DNA of 64,000 bases. Source: Eledone cirrhosa. Lineage: Eukaryota > Mollusca > Cephalopoda > Octopoda > Eledonidae. Where the stretch lies: positions 14,837,007 through 14,901,006 of the forward strand of contig OZ024742.1 of the NCBI GenBank assembly GCA_964016885.1. Direction: 5' to 3'. A model generated the notes under the pieces. It was not told the origin of the DNA. It ran no database searches and saw nothing but the letters and a program-made list of their open reading frames with translations. This document shows positions 1 through 10,679 of this stretch, one piece after another (the stretch's first letter is position 1; every line of letters begins with the position of its first letter). Both the position numbers and the translations under genes were made by a program.

Positions 1-73
1 AACAGAACACACTCACTGTTTGGTTGGTTTTCGCTTCTCGCTGTCTTTTATATCTGCGATCTAACTTACATAT

Positions 74-157
74 TAGTCCAGCCAGCGACTTGAAAACTCT
101 GGTACAAACACTACACATGTGACAATTATTAACACATAGTGCTGGGCCCATGGTACC
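74..157 (-). repeat. Interspersed repeat fragment, copy 1
   Basis: This stretch is nearly identical to 812-897 and is one edge of a repeat seen again at 486-740 and 812-1055. Read on the minus strand it covers the end of a cysteine/histidine-rich peptide. It is probably a fragment of a non-LTR retrotransposon. The sequence from 158 to 485 shows nothing recognisable. Confidence 0.6.
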
Positions 158-485
158 ATGTGACGACAAGTGCAGAGAGATCTCCAGATATAAAGCAGTG
201 TCGTGAAGCTTTTATAGTGAGCAAAGGCACTGCACAAAGCCAGTCCCACTCTCTTAACCAAGATGATATTTACCAAAAAGAAGAACAAGTCAACATCATT
301 GGATACCATCAGGATTGCAGGTGTTATATCAGAGTTTTCCTTCTCCTAGAATTCTGCCTTGACAAAGGCTAAGGGGTCATCTCTCCCAGTGACTTTGGAT
401 GGCCATTGACTCTTAAGAGCTCTTTTTCCCTTTAATATTTTAAAAATTCACAAATATGGACAAAAATTGATTAGTTTAAGTTTTG

Positions 486-631
486 TTTTTAGTCCTGCAG
501 GATGTCCAAAGTCACCCTCCTCACCAAGAAACCTTGGTGGGGTTTCCAGTTTAGTCGCCAACAACCCGACCATGGGGCAGGTTGTACTGGGATACATGTT
601 ACCAGTAGCAGCAACTGGTGACCTGACATAA
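486..631 (-). repeat. Interspersed repeat fragment, copy 2
   Basis: About 140 bp match 896-1035 almost base for base, from CTGCAGGATGTCCAAAGTC to the start of an ATAC microsatellite. The minus-strand frame reads through a short conserved peptide containing GEEGDFGHPAG. Copy 3 carries the same peptide followed by a zinc-finger motif, so this copy lacks that part. Confidence 0.65.
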
Positions 632-723
632 TACATACATACATACATACATACATACATACATACATACATACATACATACATACATACATACATACAT
701 ACATACATACATACATACATACA
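632..723. repeat. (ATAC)n microsatellite
   Basis: About 23 uninterrupted ATAC units adjoin repeat copy 2. A shorter run of the same motif (1033-1052) sits at the same edge of copy 3. The microsatellite is therefore part of, or seeded by, the repeated unit. Confidence 0.9.
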
Positions 724-783
724 TGGTGGCTGCCAACTCGTTTTCGAGTACGGCCATTACTTTATATACATGTAGGAGAACCC

Positions 784-1055
784 CTACTGATGCGCTGAAC
801 GAGTGTGACTTTTTAGTCCAGCCAGCGAATTGAAAACTCTGGTACAAACACTACACTTGTGACAATTATTGACACATAATGCTGGGCCCATGTTACCTGC
901 AGGATGTCCAAAGTCACCCTCCTCACCAAGAAACCTTGGTGGGGTTTCCAGTTTAGTCGCCAACAACCCGACCATGGGGCAGGTTGTACTGGGATACATG
1001 TTACCAGTAGCAGCAACTGGTGACCTGACATAATACATACATACATACATACAAC
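784..1055 (-). pseudogene. Interspersed repeat copy 3 with C2H2-like finger peptide
   Basis: The minus-strand frame ends in a peptide with CHKCSVC spacing followed by GLKSHTRSAH, a C-x2-C-x(n)-H-x4-H arrangement, just before a stop near 784. C-terminal fingers of this sort occur in several animal LINE proteins. No reverse transcriptase is attached here, so the family stays open. The call rests on repetition (copies at 74 and 486) and on the motif; a LINE 3' fragment is the best guess. Confidence 0.5.
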
Positions 1056-1267
1056 CAGTCAACGCGATCAGTCGCATATTTTGGCGTGGGAGACTATTTA
1101 TTAAATTTAAGATGAATACTATCTCCGACAGTAATGCCACAACTACAGTCATGTTGAATAACTGGTTATTCTTCTAACTTTCCCTTCTGAAGACACCTTT
1201 TATTCGAATTCGTAGAGATATTCGACTAAATACATAATTCATTTTACAAGGATTTGCTACAAACAGC

Positions 1268-1766
1268 ATGGCTGAACACAGCATCAGTGGAGTACCGAAG
1301 AAAAACGAGAAAGGTAAACAAACTTTATTCAGTTGTAGCTACAGAAGAAACCGAAATTATAAATCGTATTTCTCTTGGAGTTGCGAACTTAATGATGATT
1401 TATTTAATTGTTATAAAATGGCAAAAAACAATCCCTCCATTGGCTATATGAACAGAATGAAGCTACACTGGGACGAAATACACCCAGAGCTAAATTATTT
1501 CACAGCGAAACAATTACGCCAACAAGCGACGTTTGTTGAACGAAAAAATAAGATAAATATTATTAATTGTAAGTCCCCCACAACAAACATGGAATCAACA
1601 ACACGTGCTACAGATCGCCATGCTACTAGACTTCCTAGCACCCAGGTCGAACACTACCTTGAAACAACTATGCCTATAAGAAACTTGACACCACCTGTAC
1701 CATCTAAGTCTACCTCGAATGCTGGGAAAACACTATCGATAATAATAATAATCGAAGAAATTTGAC
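1268..1766 (+). pseudogene. LINE ORF N-terminal fragment
   Basis: An open frame of about 165 codons starts MAEHSISG and contains the segment MKLHWDEIHPELNYF followed by AKQLRQQATFVERK. I associate this kind of segment with the N-terminal part of LINE polyproteins in cephalopods, but that is from memory of the family and not tested here. It ends in a run of isoleucine codons from an ATA repeat. Related coding sequence resumes at 2020-2262. It is probably a dead retrotransposon fragment. Confidence 0.45.
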
Positions 1767-1822
1767 ACCACGTGTACCATCCGTGTATACCTCAACTGTT
1801 GTGGAAAATACTACCGATAATG

Positions 1823-1928
1823 ATAATAATTGTTTCTACTTTTTGGCACAAGGCCAGCAATTATCCAGTGCATTGCTGGTACTTTATTTTATCGACTCCG
1901 TAAGGACGAAAGGCAGAGTTAACCTCGG
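1823..1928 (-). mobile_element. Truncated tRNA-derived SINE (type B)
   Basis: The sequence from TGTTTCTACTTTTTGGCAC to AACCTCGG is the 3' portion of the octopus-type SINE, read in reverse. It interrupts the LINE ORF fragment. The 8-bp CGATAATG on its left (1815-1822) recurs on its right (1929-1936), fitting a target-site duplication. The tRNA-like head is missing. Confidence 0.75.
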
Positions 1929-2017
1929 CGATAATGGTTTCTTATATATCGATATTGATAATAATCAAAAGTATAAACAATTGAAAATTTCCCTCAACGA
2001 AATCTTCCAGAGAGAAA

Positions 2018-2262
2018 TGAACTCTTGCTGAACGTGTTAAAACAACAATATTTAATAAAAAAACAAATAATGAAATATTACGTGTTATTGACGAAATAAG
2101 GGATGAATATTTACGACGGATAAAAACCCCAACATTTTGGCAAATCAACGCCTGTTTATATGCCTTAGCAACGACAGTGAAACATTATCTTGGTGATAGC
2201 AGAGATATTAGCAAGAACAGAACACCACCAAAACTACCATCATCTCCTTATAATATATAACC
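2018..2262 (+). pseudogene. LINE ORF fragment, continuation
   Basis: One frame reads about 80 codons with EILRVIDEIRDEY and TPTFWQINACLYALATTVK, then stops after PSSPYNI. It lies just after the SINE-interrupted fragment at 1268 and probably belongs to the same dead element. From 2263 to 2515 only CT/TG-rich simple sequence is seen. Confidence 0.4.
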
Positions 2263-2517
2263 AGCAATTTCTCTGTCTGTCTGTCCGACAGTGGAAACAC
2301 GTACGCGCGTGGTTGCTATCTCTCTCTCCAGCTATCCCTCTCTTTTAGTCTGTCTGTTTCTCTCACTCTCACTCTTTCTCTTTGTAACACACTAACATTC
2401 CTCCCCTCTATCGCTGTGACGAATGGGGAGATGGAGGAGGAGGAGAGAGTCACTTCGTCACTTCACCTCTGCCTTTCTTTCTCTCCCCTCTCACTCCCTC
2501 ATTACGTACAGACATTA

Positions 2518-2687
2518 GGGCGGTGGATTGGCAGAATCTGTAGAGAGTCGGACACCATGCTTCATAGCATGGAGTTACGTCCCTTTACGGTCTGAGTTCA
2601 AATACCGCCGAGGTTAACTTTGCCTTTCATCCTCACGGGGTCGATAAAATAAAGTACCAGTAATGTACTGGGTAATTGCTGGCCTTG
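2518..2687 (+). mobile_element. tRNA-derived SINE (type B)
   Basis: The tRNA-like head GGTGGATTGGCAG is followed by a B-box-like GGTCTGAGTTCAAAT and then the body GATAAAATAAAGTACCAG. The copy ends early at GGCCTTG, where the Helitron-like start follows. Published octopus tRNA-derived SINEs have this layout. Confidence 0.8.
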
Positions 2688-2850
2688 TCTATATATCTAA
2701 AACAGAGAATGTCTGTCTGACTCCCTAAAACCCGAGAACCACCCAACCGATTGTTTTCAAACTTTACACATATAATACTTATGGTCCTGTCCTGTGAGTG
2801 TTTTCAAATTGTCAATGCCCTAAGAACCGCATTAGGCGATTTAGCGATCT
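2688..2850 (+). mobile_element. Possible Helitron 5' end
   Basis: The segment starts TCTATATATCTAAAACAG and continues into GAATGTCTGTCTGACTCC, then CAACCGATTGTTTTCAAAC. Helitrons start with TC, and this AT-rich start with TGTCTGTCTG resembles non-autonomous Helitron starts I know from other invertebrates. A matching 3' end lies at 7700-7738. No Rep/helicase protein is seen in between. Confidence 0.35.
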
Positions 2851-2903
2851 CTCTCTCTATAACTCTTAGTCTTTCTCTTTTTAGATAGATACATAGATAT
2901 AAC

Positions 2904-3000
2904 TATTTCTACTTTAGGCACAAGGCCAGCAATTACCCAGTGCATTACTGGTACTTTATTTTATCGACCCCGTAAGGATGAAAGGCAAAGTCAACCTCGG
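2904..3000 (-). mobile_element. Truncated tRNA-derived SINE (type B)
   Basis: Sequence from TATTTCTACTTTAGGCACAA to CAACCTCGGC is the SINE body and tail in reverse, without the tRNA-like head. From 3001 to 4000 I see no gene, only short repeats such as ACCGATAGGTGCGAATAG near 3901-3970 and a GACTGTCTGTCTGACTG-type stretch near 3655-3740. Confidence 0.7.
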
Positions 3001-4299
3001 CTACATAGATATAACGTTGCGCCCTTATAATATCTGTCTGGCTGTCTGCATTACGACATTATGACGTTATGACGTAGCTGTGTGTGTGTGTATATATCCT
3101 AAACGAACGGTAGTCCGTTTAGTAATATTGTTGTGGTCGTGTTTTCGTTGGCAACCGTCTGTTTACGACAGTACAGCGCGGCTCTACTTTATTTAACTGA
3201 GATAAAACTTATATGAGCATGAACAGTAGATCATTACGCATCTTTTGGCTTAAAAATCTAGAAATTTGGTCCAGCGGGAAAAAGTTTATAATCAAAGTTT
3301 GCTGATAAATCTTGTGTTCAAGTGAATGAGTAGTAAGCGTGACGCTAGGGGAGGTAATCCAGAAATGAATTTTTTTTTCGGCGGAACTCTTGTGATTGTG
3401 ATTACGTTAGTCAAATGTAGTCAAATCGCCGAATCCTCTCCTCCTAATTGACTACGCCATTTCTGCGTCAGTGTGAAACATTACTTCACTTTTCACTGCT
3501 AAAATGCTTTTTAAATACTTCGTTAAAAATTTATGTTTATTATCAAAGCTATTTTTTGTACCAGTCTATCAATAGTTTGCGAAAATATAGGTAAACATGT
3601 GAGTTAAATTTTTTTTAAACGCATCGATCGCTTCGTCGCACCGACTGTGACACTGTCTGACTGTCTGTCTGACTGACACCTTTGTCGGACCGACACCTTT
3701 GTTCAAGCGGACAACTTTGTGTCACTGACACCTTTGTTCGTGCCGGCATCTCTGCGAAACACCGATGACAACAACCAGACCAAAATTTCACTTCATTCTT
3801 CATTCTTCTTCAAGACCGATCGTATCGGTTGCTCTTCATATACCAGGTATTCAACAGATAGTTTGCACTTCTAGTATTATTAACAGTTGTGCGATTTTTT
3901 GTACCGATAGGTGCGAATAGTGCGCTATATTTTTGTACCGATAGGTGCGAATAGTGCGATAGGTGCGAATAGTGTACAATATTTTCTGAGATTTGCATCC
4001 ACTAATTTCGCTTAATTAAAAATGATGTTTCGCGGCTTTTTGATCGGCTTATTCATTTTTTCCATGGCACGGAAATGGAGTATTTCCATTTCGAATCAAA
4101 ACTTTTCACTAAAATCGGGCAATTGGACTGATCAAATTCACATTCATGCCAGTTTTTACAAATCCATAATTAGAAATGTGGCGAAATCGAATGACCAGAA
4201 AGAAGGTATAAAAATATTAATAATTCAAATGTATTTACTTATCATACCAACAAAAATACTTAGATATTTTGTATACCTGGGGCCCGTCAGGGCCAGGTA

Positions 4300-4824
4300 A
4301 TGTTAATCGCCAACATTGTTATCTGTTGTCCTTTTGTGAAAGTATTGGTGGTTCATGTCGGCTCTAATGATCTGAATCCTCGTCGCACCGTTGGCACTAC
4401 AAAGCTGTGCAAAGTAATACAATAATTTTTGCCCAAGTATTTTTTATTAATCATTTATTTGTAAATTAAGGACAAAGTGCCCATTCGAGGCACAAAACTG
4501 GAAAAACAGGGGAAGAGTCTCTTTGCAAGGCTACAGAAAATAGCGGAAAAGCACCACTGTACACCCATTTTCTACAGTGGTGTCATTCCACGCCCACAAA
4601 GTGTAATTGAAAATAAAAATGACTTGGGCAAGAGAAATTCTCGTTTGGAAAAGTTTAATTACTGCATGAAAGAAATGATTCAAAAATTGAACTTGCCCAA
4701 TCTTCACAACATTGAAAATTGGTCAAAATTTGACAAATCTTACTTCAAACCAGATATGATTCATTTGAACAATGTTGGAAATCTTAAATTGACACAAATT
4801 TTTGCCAATGTTTTTGCCACCTGA
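4300..4824 (+). pseudogene. SGNH/GDSL-hydrolase-like coding remnant, possibly two exons
   Basis: A frame starting at ATG 4300 reads VLVVHVGSNDLNPRRT, which fits block III (G-x-N-D) of SGNH hydrolases, and stops just past 4425. From 4471 another frame runs to a stop at 4822-4824 and contains IFYSGVIPRP and PDMIHLNNVGNLKL, fitting block V (D-x-x-H). A GT...AG interval (about 4413-4470) could join them as a short intron. Block I with the catalytic serine is not seen. SGNH domains occur in host esterases and in some mobile-element proteins. The surrounding Helitron-like ends suggest a captured or element-borne gene. Confidence 0.45.
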
Positions 4825-5044
4825 CTGACTAATTTTGTGACTTAATAAAATGTCATCATACTAGTAATGCACAATGGTCATTTTTAAATTTAAATTTTAT
4901 TAAATAGTTGTTGCTTCCATTGCCTTAAAATAGTAACAAGAATGTGCACATACTTTTTTAAAATACATCATTATCAGTCAAATCAGTCAAATGTCACTAA
5001 AAGCCAGGTGATCGATAACAACTTCTATAAGATTAGTTACATGC

Positions 5045-5344
5045 TCACATTGGATCACCTCTCATCAATGGCATTGGGTGTCTGAGATAATCGTGGAGAT
5101 AACTGATGAAGTCACAAATGAAGTGATGGTCTTCCAGTTTGAACAACTCCCTATATCCATTGATATATGTGATGGCTTCCGATTCGTAGGTGCGTTTTAT
5201 GAGGAATTCCATGCATCCGATTTTCAGTGATTCAATGGGCATTTTATCAGAGATGATAAGGTATTTGACCACGTTTTGCTTTGTAAGTAAATTGGAGAGA
5301 ATCACTGCAGTCAAAGTCATTTCTTTGCATGGGCTTTTGTCCAT
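5045..5344 (-). CDS. Unidentified ORF or terminal exon
   Basis: The minus strand carries about 99 codons, from MDKSPCKEMTLTAVILSN to LHDYLRHPMPLMRGDPM and a stop. It is preceded by a pyrimidine-rich tract ending in TTTTTAG, a good splice acceptor, so it could be a last exon. The composition looks protein-like, with mixed hydrophobic and charged residues and no simple repeat. I do not recognise the family. A weak resemblance to helical BTB/BACK-type segments is not enough for a call. Confidence 0.3.
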   Translation of the reverse strand: MDKSPCKEMTLTAVILSNLLTKQNVVKYLIISDKMPIESLKIGCMEFLIKRTYESEAITYINGYRELFKLEDHHFICDFISYLHDYLRHPMPLMRGDPM

Positions 5345-5617
5345 TCTAAAAAGTTAAAATGATAAAGTATTACTACTATATAACTTACATCTATTGTTGT
5401 AACACCATTGAAATGCACAAGTTTCACCAATTCACTATTATGCACTAATCATCTCAAATGCATTCATGATTTACTAGCTTTGTCATTAAGCCAGTTGCCT
5501 CAACTAGATTGCAATTATACTCAAAAGAACTTTAAAATGTCAATCACTTGTCAGTAATTCACTATGATCATTTAATTATTAGATAGTTGTTGCTTACATT
5601 GCCTTAAAAAATAGTAG

Positions 5618-7109
5618 ACCAGATAGAAAAATGCGTACAGCAAAAAAAGTAATATTGTTGGAATATAAACCTTTAAAAATACAGGACAAGAAACTAAAAT
5701 AAAACTTTAAAAGAATAGGACAAGAAACTAAGATAAAACTTTGAAAGAATAGGACAAGAAACTAAGATAAAACTTTAAAGAATTGGACAAGAAATAAAAA
5801 GTTTTACAATAATATTAGTGGCAAAATTTTTTTATTCGTTTCCTGTGCTATGCCCCAGTATCTTCTTGATTAGTGCATAATAATTGTCATGCTCTCATTG
5901 TGCGTTGCCCCTGAGCGGTTAGTTCTGGTTGGGGTTGGTTGGCTGAGCAGTTCTGCTCCGTCAGAATGACCATTGCAAGAAGAATTGGCCGATGCAGCTC
6001 TCCTCCAAGAATGCACTTCTGGTCCCGCAACACCAGACGAAGATGAAGAAGACGACCGGGACAAGATGTCGACTCTGACCACCGACTACGGCACCTCCCT
6101 CAACCACCGGTCCTCCCTCCCTCTGTCCCGTCATCCCTCCAGTCCTCCTGCTCTCCCTTCCTGTACCAGAAAGCTGTGGCACGCATTCATCTGGACTGCC
6201 GGACTTGAACTCAAGGACAAGATGCAAGGAGAAGATGGACGGGTTGGTCAAGATCAAGGATGAGCGGGACGACACGACCGTCCGCTGCTGCTCAAGATCT
6301 GTGCTCATGGGCCCATGGGTCCATTCACATTATGCATGACACATGAGGCGTGTCGCCGAATGATGAAATAGGGGTATGGTTATGGCCCAATTGGTGTTCA
6401 AACCAGGATCAAATGATCCCCCGGTCTGACGACGACCTCTGAATGACCCAGAGCCTATGAATGTGGAACTCGATTTTTTACCAATAAAAATTTTGCCACT
6501 AATATTATTGTAAAACTTTTTATTTCTTGTCCAATTCTTTAAAGTTTTATCTTAGTTTCTTGTCCTATTCTTTTAAAGTTTTATCTTAGTTTCTTGTCCT
6601 ATTCTTTTAAAGTTTTATCTTAGTTTCTTGTCCTATTCTTTTAAAGTTTTATCTTAGTTTCTTGTCCTATTCTTTTAAAGTTTTATCTTAGTTTCTTGTC
6701 CTATTCTTTTAAAGTTTTATCTTAGTTTCTTGTCCTATTCTTTTAAAGTTTTATCTTAGTTTATTGTCCTATTCTTTTAAAGTTTTATCTTAGTTTCTTG
6801 TCCTATTCTTTTAAAGTTTTATCTTAGTTTCTTGTCCTATTCTTTTAAAGTTTTATCTTAGTTTCTTGTCCTATTCTTTTAAAGTTTTATCTTAGTTTCT
6901 TGTCCTATTCTTTTAAAGTTTTATCTTAGTTTCTTGTCCTATTCTTTTAAAGTTTTATCTTAGTTTCTTGTCCAATTCTTTTAAAGTTTTATCTTAGTTT
7001 ATTGTCCTATTCTTTTAAAGTTTTATTTTAGTTTCTTGTCCTGTATTTTTAAAGGATTATATTCCAACAATATTACTTTTTTTTGCTGTACGCATTTTTC
7101 TATCTGGTA
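5618..7109. mobile_element. Foldback-type element with tandem repeats in inverted arms
   Basis: The left arm (5618-5842) and right arm (6487-7109) are inverted copies. The outer ends ACCAGATAGAAAAATGCG and CGCATTTTTCTATCTGGT match, as do the inner edges around CACTAATATTATTGTAAAAC. Both arms contain a roughly 34-bp tandem unit with ATCTTAGTTTCTTGTCC: about 4 units on the left, about 15 on the right. The 650-bp core is GC-richer, with no convincing protein. This architecture fits foldback DNA elements. No clear target duplication is seen, since the right flank is an AT repeat. Confidence 0.7.
6505..7045. repeat. 34-bp minisatellite in the right foldback arm
   Basis: About 15 nearly identical units of 34 bp contain AAAGTTTTATCTTAG and TTTCTTGTCCTATTC. 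The left arm of the same element has only about four, so the two arms are unequal in length. Confidence 0.9.
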
Positions 7110-7135
7110 TATATATACACACACACTATATACAC

Positions 7136-7138
<3 letters not shown>

Positions 7139-7202
<64 letters not shown>
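7139..7202. repeat. (AT)n microsatellite
   Basis: About 30 uninterrupted AT dinucleotides. Short ORFs through it encode only alternating Tyr/Ile. Confidence 0.95.
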
Positions 7203-7205
<3 letters not shown>

Positions 7206-7261
7206 CGTAACGTTTTTCAAAATATTTATTTCTGCGTTCACAGATTGATTTTTTTTAGTTT

Positions 7262-7590
7262 CAGAAGATTCCGTTAAGGGTGAAAGCAGCGATTCTTTGC
7301 TTAAACTTTAATCTGGTCACGGAGCGTCGGTGCCTACTGGCTGGCCATATTCTGCGTCTGCCAAATGAACGGCATTCGAAAACACCGAGAACTGGACTCC
7401 GCCTGGAGGTAAACGGAGGCGGGGTTGCCCAAGGATCACCTGGCGACGAACGTTCCGGAAGGACCTGATGGCAGCCAACATCACCTGGCACGGTCTCGAA
7501 AAAGTTGCCGCTGATCGTGACCGTTGGCGAGCACTTACTGCTCGATACGCCGAACGGCACGGAAGAATCTAAGACTAAGACTAAGATAAT
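7262..7590 (+). pseudogene. 3' end of a LINE (RTE-like C-terminus)
   Basis: Frames here read CLLAGHILRLPNERHSKTPR and, after a shift, ITWHGLEKVAADRDRW then RALTARYAERHGRI before a stop. It ends in a short tandem tail of CTAAGA units. A GHxLRxPxxR segment followed by a tryptophan-rich end is typical of the C-terminal domain of RTE-like LINE proteins. This copy belongs to a different lineage from copies 1-7 below. Confidence 0.6.
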
Positions 7591-7699
7591 TATATATTCG
7601 TGTACAGGTATTTTTGCATAAATAATAACAAAATATAAACAAAAGTATTTATTTCACGAGGCTCGAAAAGGATAAATATATATCGAATATATAAGAACC

Positions 7700-7738
7700 C
7701 TAGAGCAAATCCCGAGCAACGCCGGGCCATTCTGCTAG
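7700..7738 (+). mobile_element. Helitron-like 3' terminus
   Basis: CCCGAGCAACGCCGGG can form a short GC-rich hairpin and is followed 8 bp later by CTAG, then T. Helitrons end in a hairpin followed by CTRR and insert between A and T. The matching start candidate is at 2688. The pairing is inferred. Confidence 0.5.
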
Positions 7739-7773
7739 TATATAACTAAAATAGAGAAAAAGATTGCTGACCT

Positions 7774-10392
7774 ATGAAAAACCATAGGATATGTGACAAT
7801 GCTCCTTACATGCAAACAAACACAAAAAACCTCATTCCTCACCAACAAAGAGTGATAAATAAAATAGAGACGATGTTTTGTAACAGTAGAATCAGACCTC
7901 TTCAATATAAGCTGATCACCCTCAAACAACAATTGAGAGTTGTTAGCGACAAACGACGATACCTGAAGAAGGTAGATGAAAGAAGAGTGCTTAATAAACG
8001 ATTTAGACGAAACCAAACATCAGTCTATAGAGATATGAAGGGCAAAATAATAAGTGTCACTGAGGCCCCATCCCAGAAAGACATAGATTCCTTTTAGAGA
8101 AAAATATGGGGTGAAAAGAAGAATTTCAACCAAGATGCAGTGTGGCTAAAAGAAATCCAAAAGAACTATTGCTCCTACACTACAACAAAAACATACGAAA
8201 TAAGTGAGGGTACCCTTGAGAGTGTGTTAGGAAAATTCCAAGATAAGAAAACACCAGGAAGAGACATGATTGTCGGCTACTGGTACAAAAAACTGATATT
8301 CTATCGGAGGTATCTTACTTACCTCTACCAACAAGTTCTTAAGGGAGATACACTTATACCAGAATGGTTGACATTAGCACAAACATTACTGGTCCCCAAG
8401 AACAAAGACATCCACCTGGCAAAAAATCTAGCGACCCATTGCATGCCAGTACCTGATGTATAAGATGTATACAGCCTGCCTGAACCTATTCCTCCAAGAT
8501 CACTGTGAAAATAATTGTTTCTACTTTAGGCACAAGGCCAGCAATTACCCAGTACATTACTGGTACTTTATTTTATCGACCCCGTAAGGATGAAAGGCAA
8601 AGTCAACCTCGGCGGGATTTGAACTCAGATCGTAAAGGGACGTAACTATGCTGGAAAGCATGGCGTCCGACCCTCTACCGATACTGCCAATCCACCACTG
8701 TGAAAATAATAACATCATCACAGATGAACAAGCAGCTGGAAAGAAAGGGGTTTGGGGATGTGCTGAACACCTCCTAATCAACAAAACTGCGATGTCGGAG
8801 GTGCGACAACTTAGGAGGAATATGGCTACAGTCTGGCTGGACTACAGGAAAGCTTTCGATTCTGTTCCCCACTCTTGGGTGATAGAGGCCCTCCGACTTG
8901 CTAAAGTCCCAGACATTTTTGTCAGGGCAATAGAGAAGCTGTCTTCTTCTTGGGCTACTATCCTAAGGTTAAAGACAGAGAGGGAGGACTCTATTTTCAC
9001 TGATAAAATAAAATATCACAGGAGTATATTTCAGGGAGACAATCTCTCGTGATATTATTCATCTTGTCATTAAACCCCTAACTCATAATTTCTTTGTGGA
9101 TGATCTGAAACTCTATGCCAAGAACATGGATGGGATGAAGAAAAATCTTGACCTGGTTACAACGTTCTCAAAGGATATAGGAATGGAGTTTGGCCAAGAT
9201 AAATGCTCATACATGACTCTAAAGCGGGGAAAACAAAAACCCAATCTAGCAACATTGTCATCAATGGCCTAACTGTTTCACCGATATCTGATGAGGACTG
9301 CTACAGATACCTGGGGATAGATGAGAACATATCCTATAATGGTATCTGTAATAAGGAACGCATAACCAGGGAATACTACACTCGATTAAGAAAGATTTGG
9401 TCATCGGAACTCTCTGCGCAAAACAAAACAGTGGCTCACAATGTGTTTGCTGTGCCTGTCCTAACACCAACGTTTGGAATACTCAATTGGACGATAGACG
9501 AAATCCGAGAGATTGATGTTGGAACTCGAAAAATACTAAACAACACCGGAAACTTCCACATCAACAGTGACATAGACCGCCTTTACTTGAAACATAAGCA
9601 GGGAGGCAGAGGCCTAACATCAGCCCAGACAGAATTTGATTGTCGCATCATATCCCTCCGACAACATCTACGAACCTCGAAGCGTAGGAGCCCGCTTCTC
9701 GAGCAAGTCTATCTGCATGAAACAGATAAGTTCATGAGAGTTGGGAAGGAACTCCTCGAGAGATATTCCCTGTGTGATAATCAAAACTCACACCCAGGGA
9801 AGTCGCTCAGCAGTATCGCAGTGAATCCATAGATGAAAAACTGCATGCTTATCAGCAAAAAATCATGTATGGATATGTTGCCAGGAAGCTCCAGAGTGAG
9901 AGTAATATAGATAAGGAAAGTAGTCTATCTTGGACCAACAACCGCTATATTTGCTCCCACTTTGAAGGATACGCTTTTGCAATCCAAGAACAGGAGATTA
10001 ACACGAAATACCTGATTCACAAAAGAGATAGGGATGCAGGCAAAACACCTAGATGTGATAACAAGTACAGACTCTGCAGAATTAACATCGAAGATGTAAC
10101 CCATGTCATAAGCAGCTGTCCAAAGATGTCATCGCGGTACTATCTACCTATCAGGCATGATGTAGTGACCAAGACACTGTACAATGCAATCCGTAGAAAA
10201 GATAGCCCTGATAATAAACACATTAAAAGCTACAGCAATGTGGAAGGCATACATATCCATAATATGAATGAGTACTGGTGGATATACACATGTACAGATA
10301 CTAAGCATATACACATGCACACATACAACTCAAAACATACACATCCATACCTACACACACATGCAGACATGCAGACATATCTACCTAGTTGA
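7774..10392 (+). pseudogene. Non-RTE LINE reverse transcriptase, decayed
   Basis: Coding pieces appear in order. 7774-8463 reads DKKTPGRDMIVGYWYKK. 8700-9052 reads ATVWLDYRKAFDSVPHSW, the RT motif A region. Around 9090 is FFVDDLKLYA, the catalytic xxDD motif. 9203-9832 reads ISDEDCYRYLGID and VPVLTPTFGILNW. 9865-10392 ends with a cysteine/histidine cluster, CRLCRINIEDVTHVISSC. Stops at about 8097, 8463, 9052 and 9832 and frame changes make it non-functional. A SINE splits it at 8515. The protein differs clearly from the RTE-like copies elsewhere; the clade is not resolved. Confidence 0.75.
8515..8695 (-). mobile_element. Full-length tRNA-derived SINE (type B) with target duplication
   Basis: A complete SINE in reverse, from the ATTGTTTCTACTTTAGGCAC tail to the tRNA-like head at TACCGATACTGCCAATCCAC. 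The 14-bp CACTGTGAAAATAA flanks it at 8501-8514 and 8696-8709, an exact target-site duplication. Removing it rejoins the RT reading frame region, so it inserted after the LINE. Confidence 0.92.
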
Positions 10393-10489
10393 TGCTGTGT
10401 AAATTCCAATGAGAGAGTCTTGTGTCTATGTTAGAAACTGACTCTCTCTCTATTGGCAAACATTTGTAGAATTACAAAACCAGAAGAAC

Positions 10490-10494
10490 ATACA

Positions 10495-10560
<66 letters not shown>
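10490..10560. repeat. (ACAT)n/(AT)n microsatellite
   Basis: About eight ACAT units followed by about 18 AT units lie downstream of the dead LINE. They may represent its decayed tail. Confidence 0.9.
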
Positions 10561-10562
<2 letters not shown>

Positions 10563-10679
10563 TTAAAACAATGAAATAAAGAATCAAGTCTTTAGAGATA
10601 TACTTCACTGCTTTACGATCGTTTCTAGGTGATGATAATACATCGTAACTATACTTCGTTGATGAAAATTATAATAAGA

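Noticed and set aside
448..847. ORFs of Met-Tyr-Val-Cys repeats
   Set aside because: They translate the (ATAC)n microsatellite.
5870..6308. Overlapping ORFs in the core of the foldback element as a transposase
   Set aside because: They are Ser/Pro/Arg-rich, overlap on both strands and show no DDE or other catalytic pattern.
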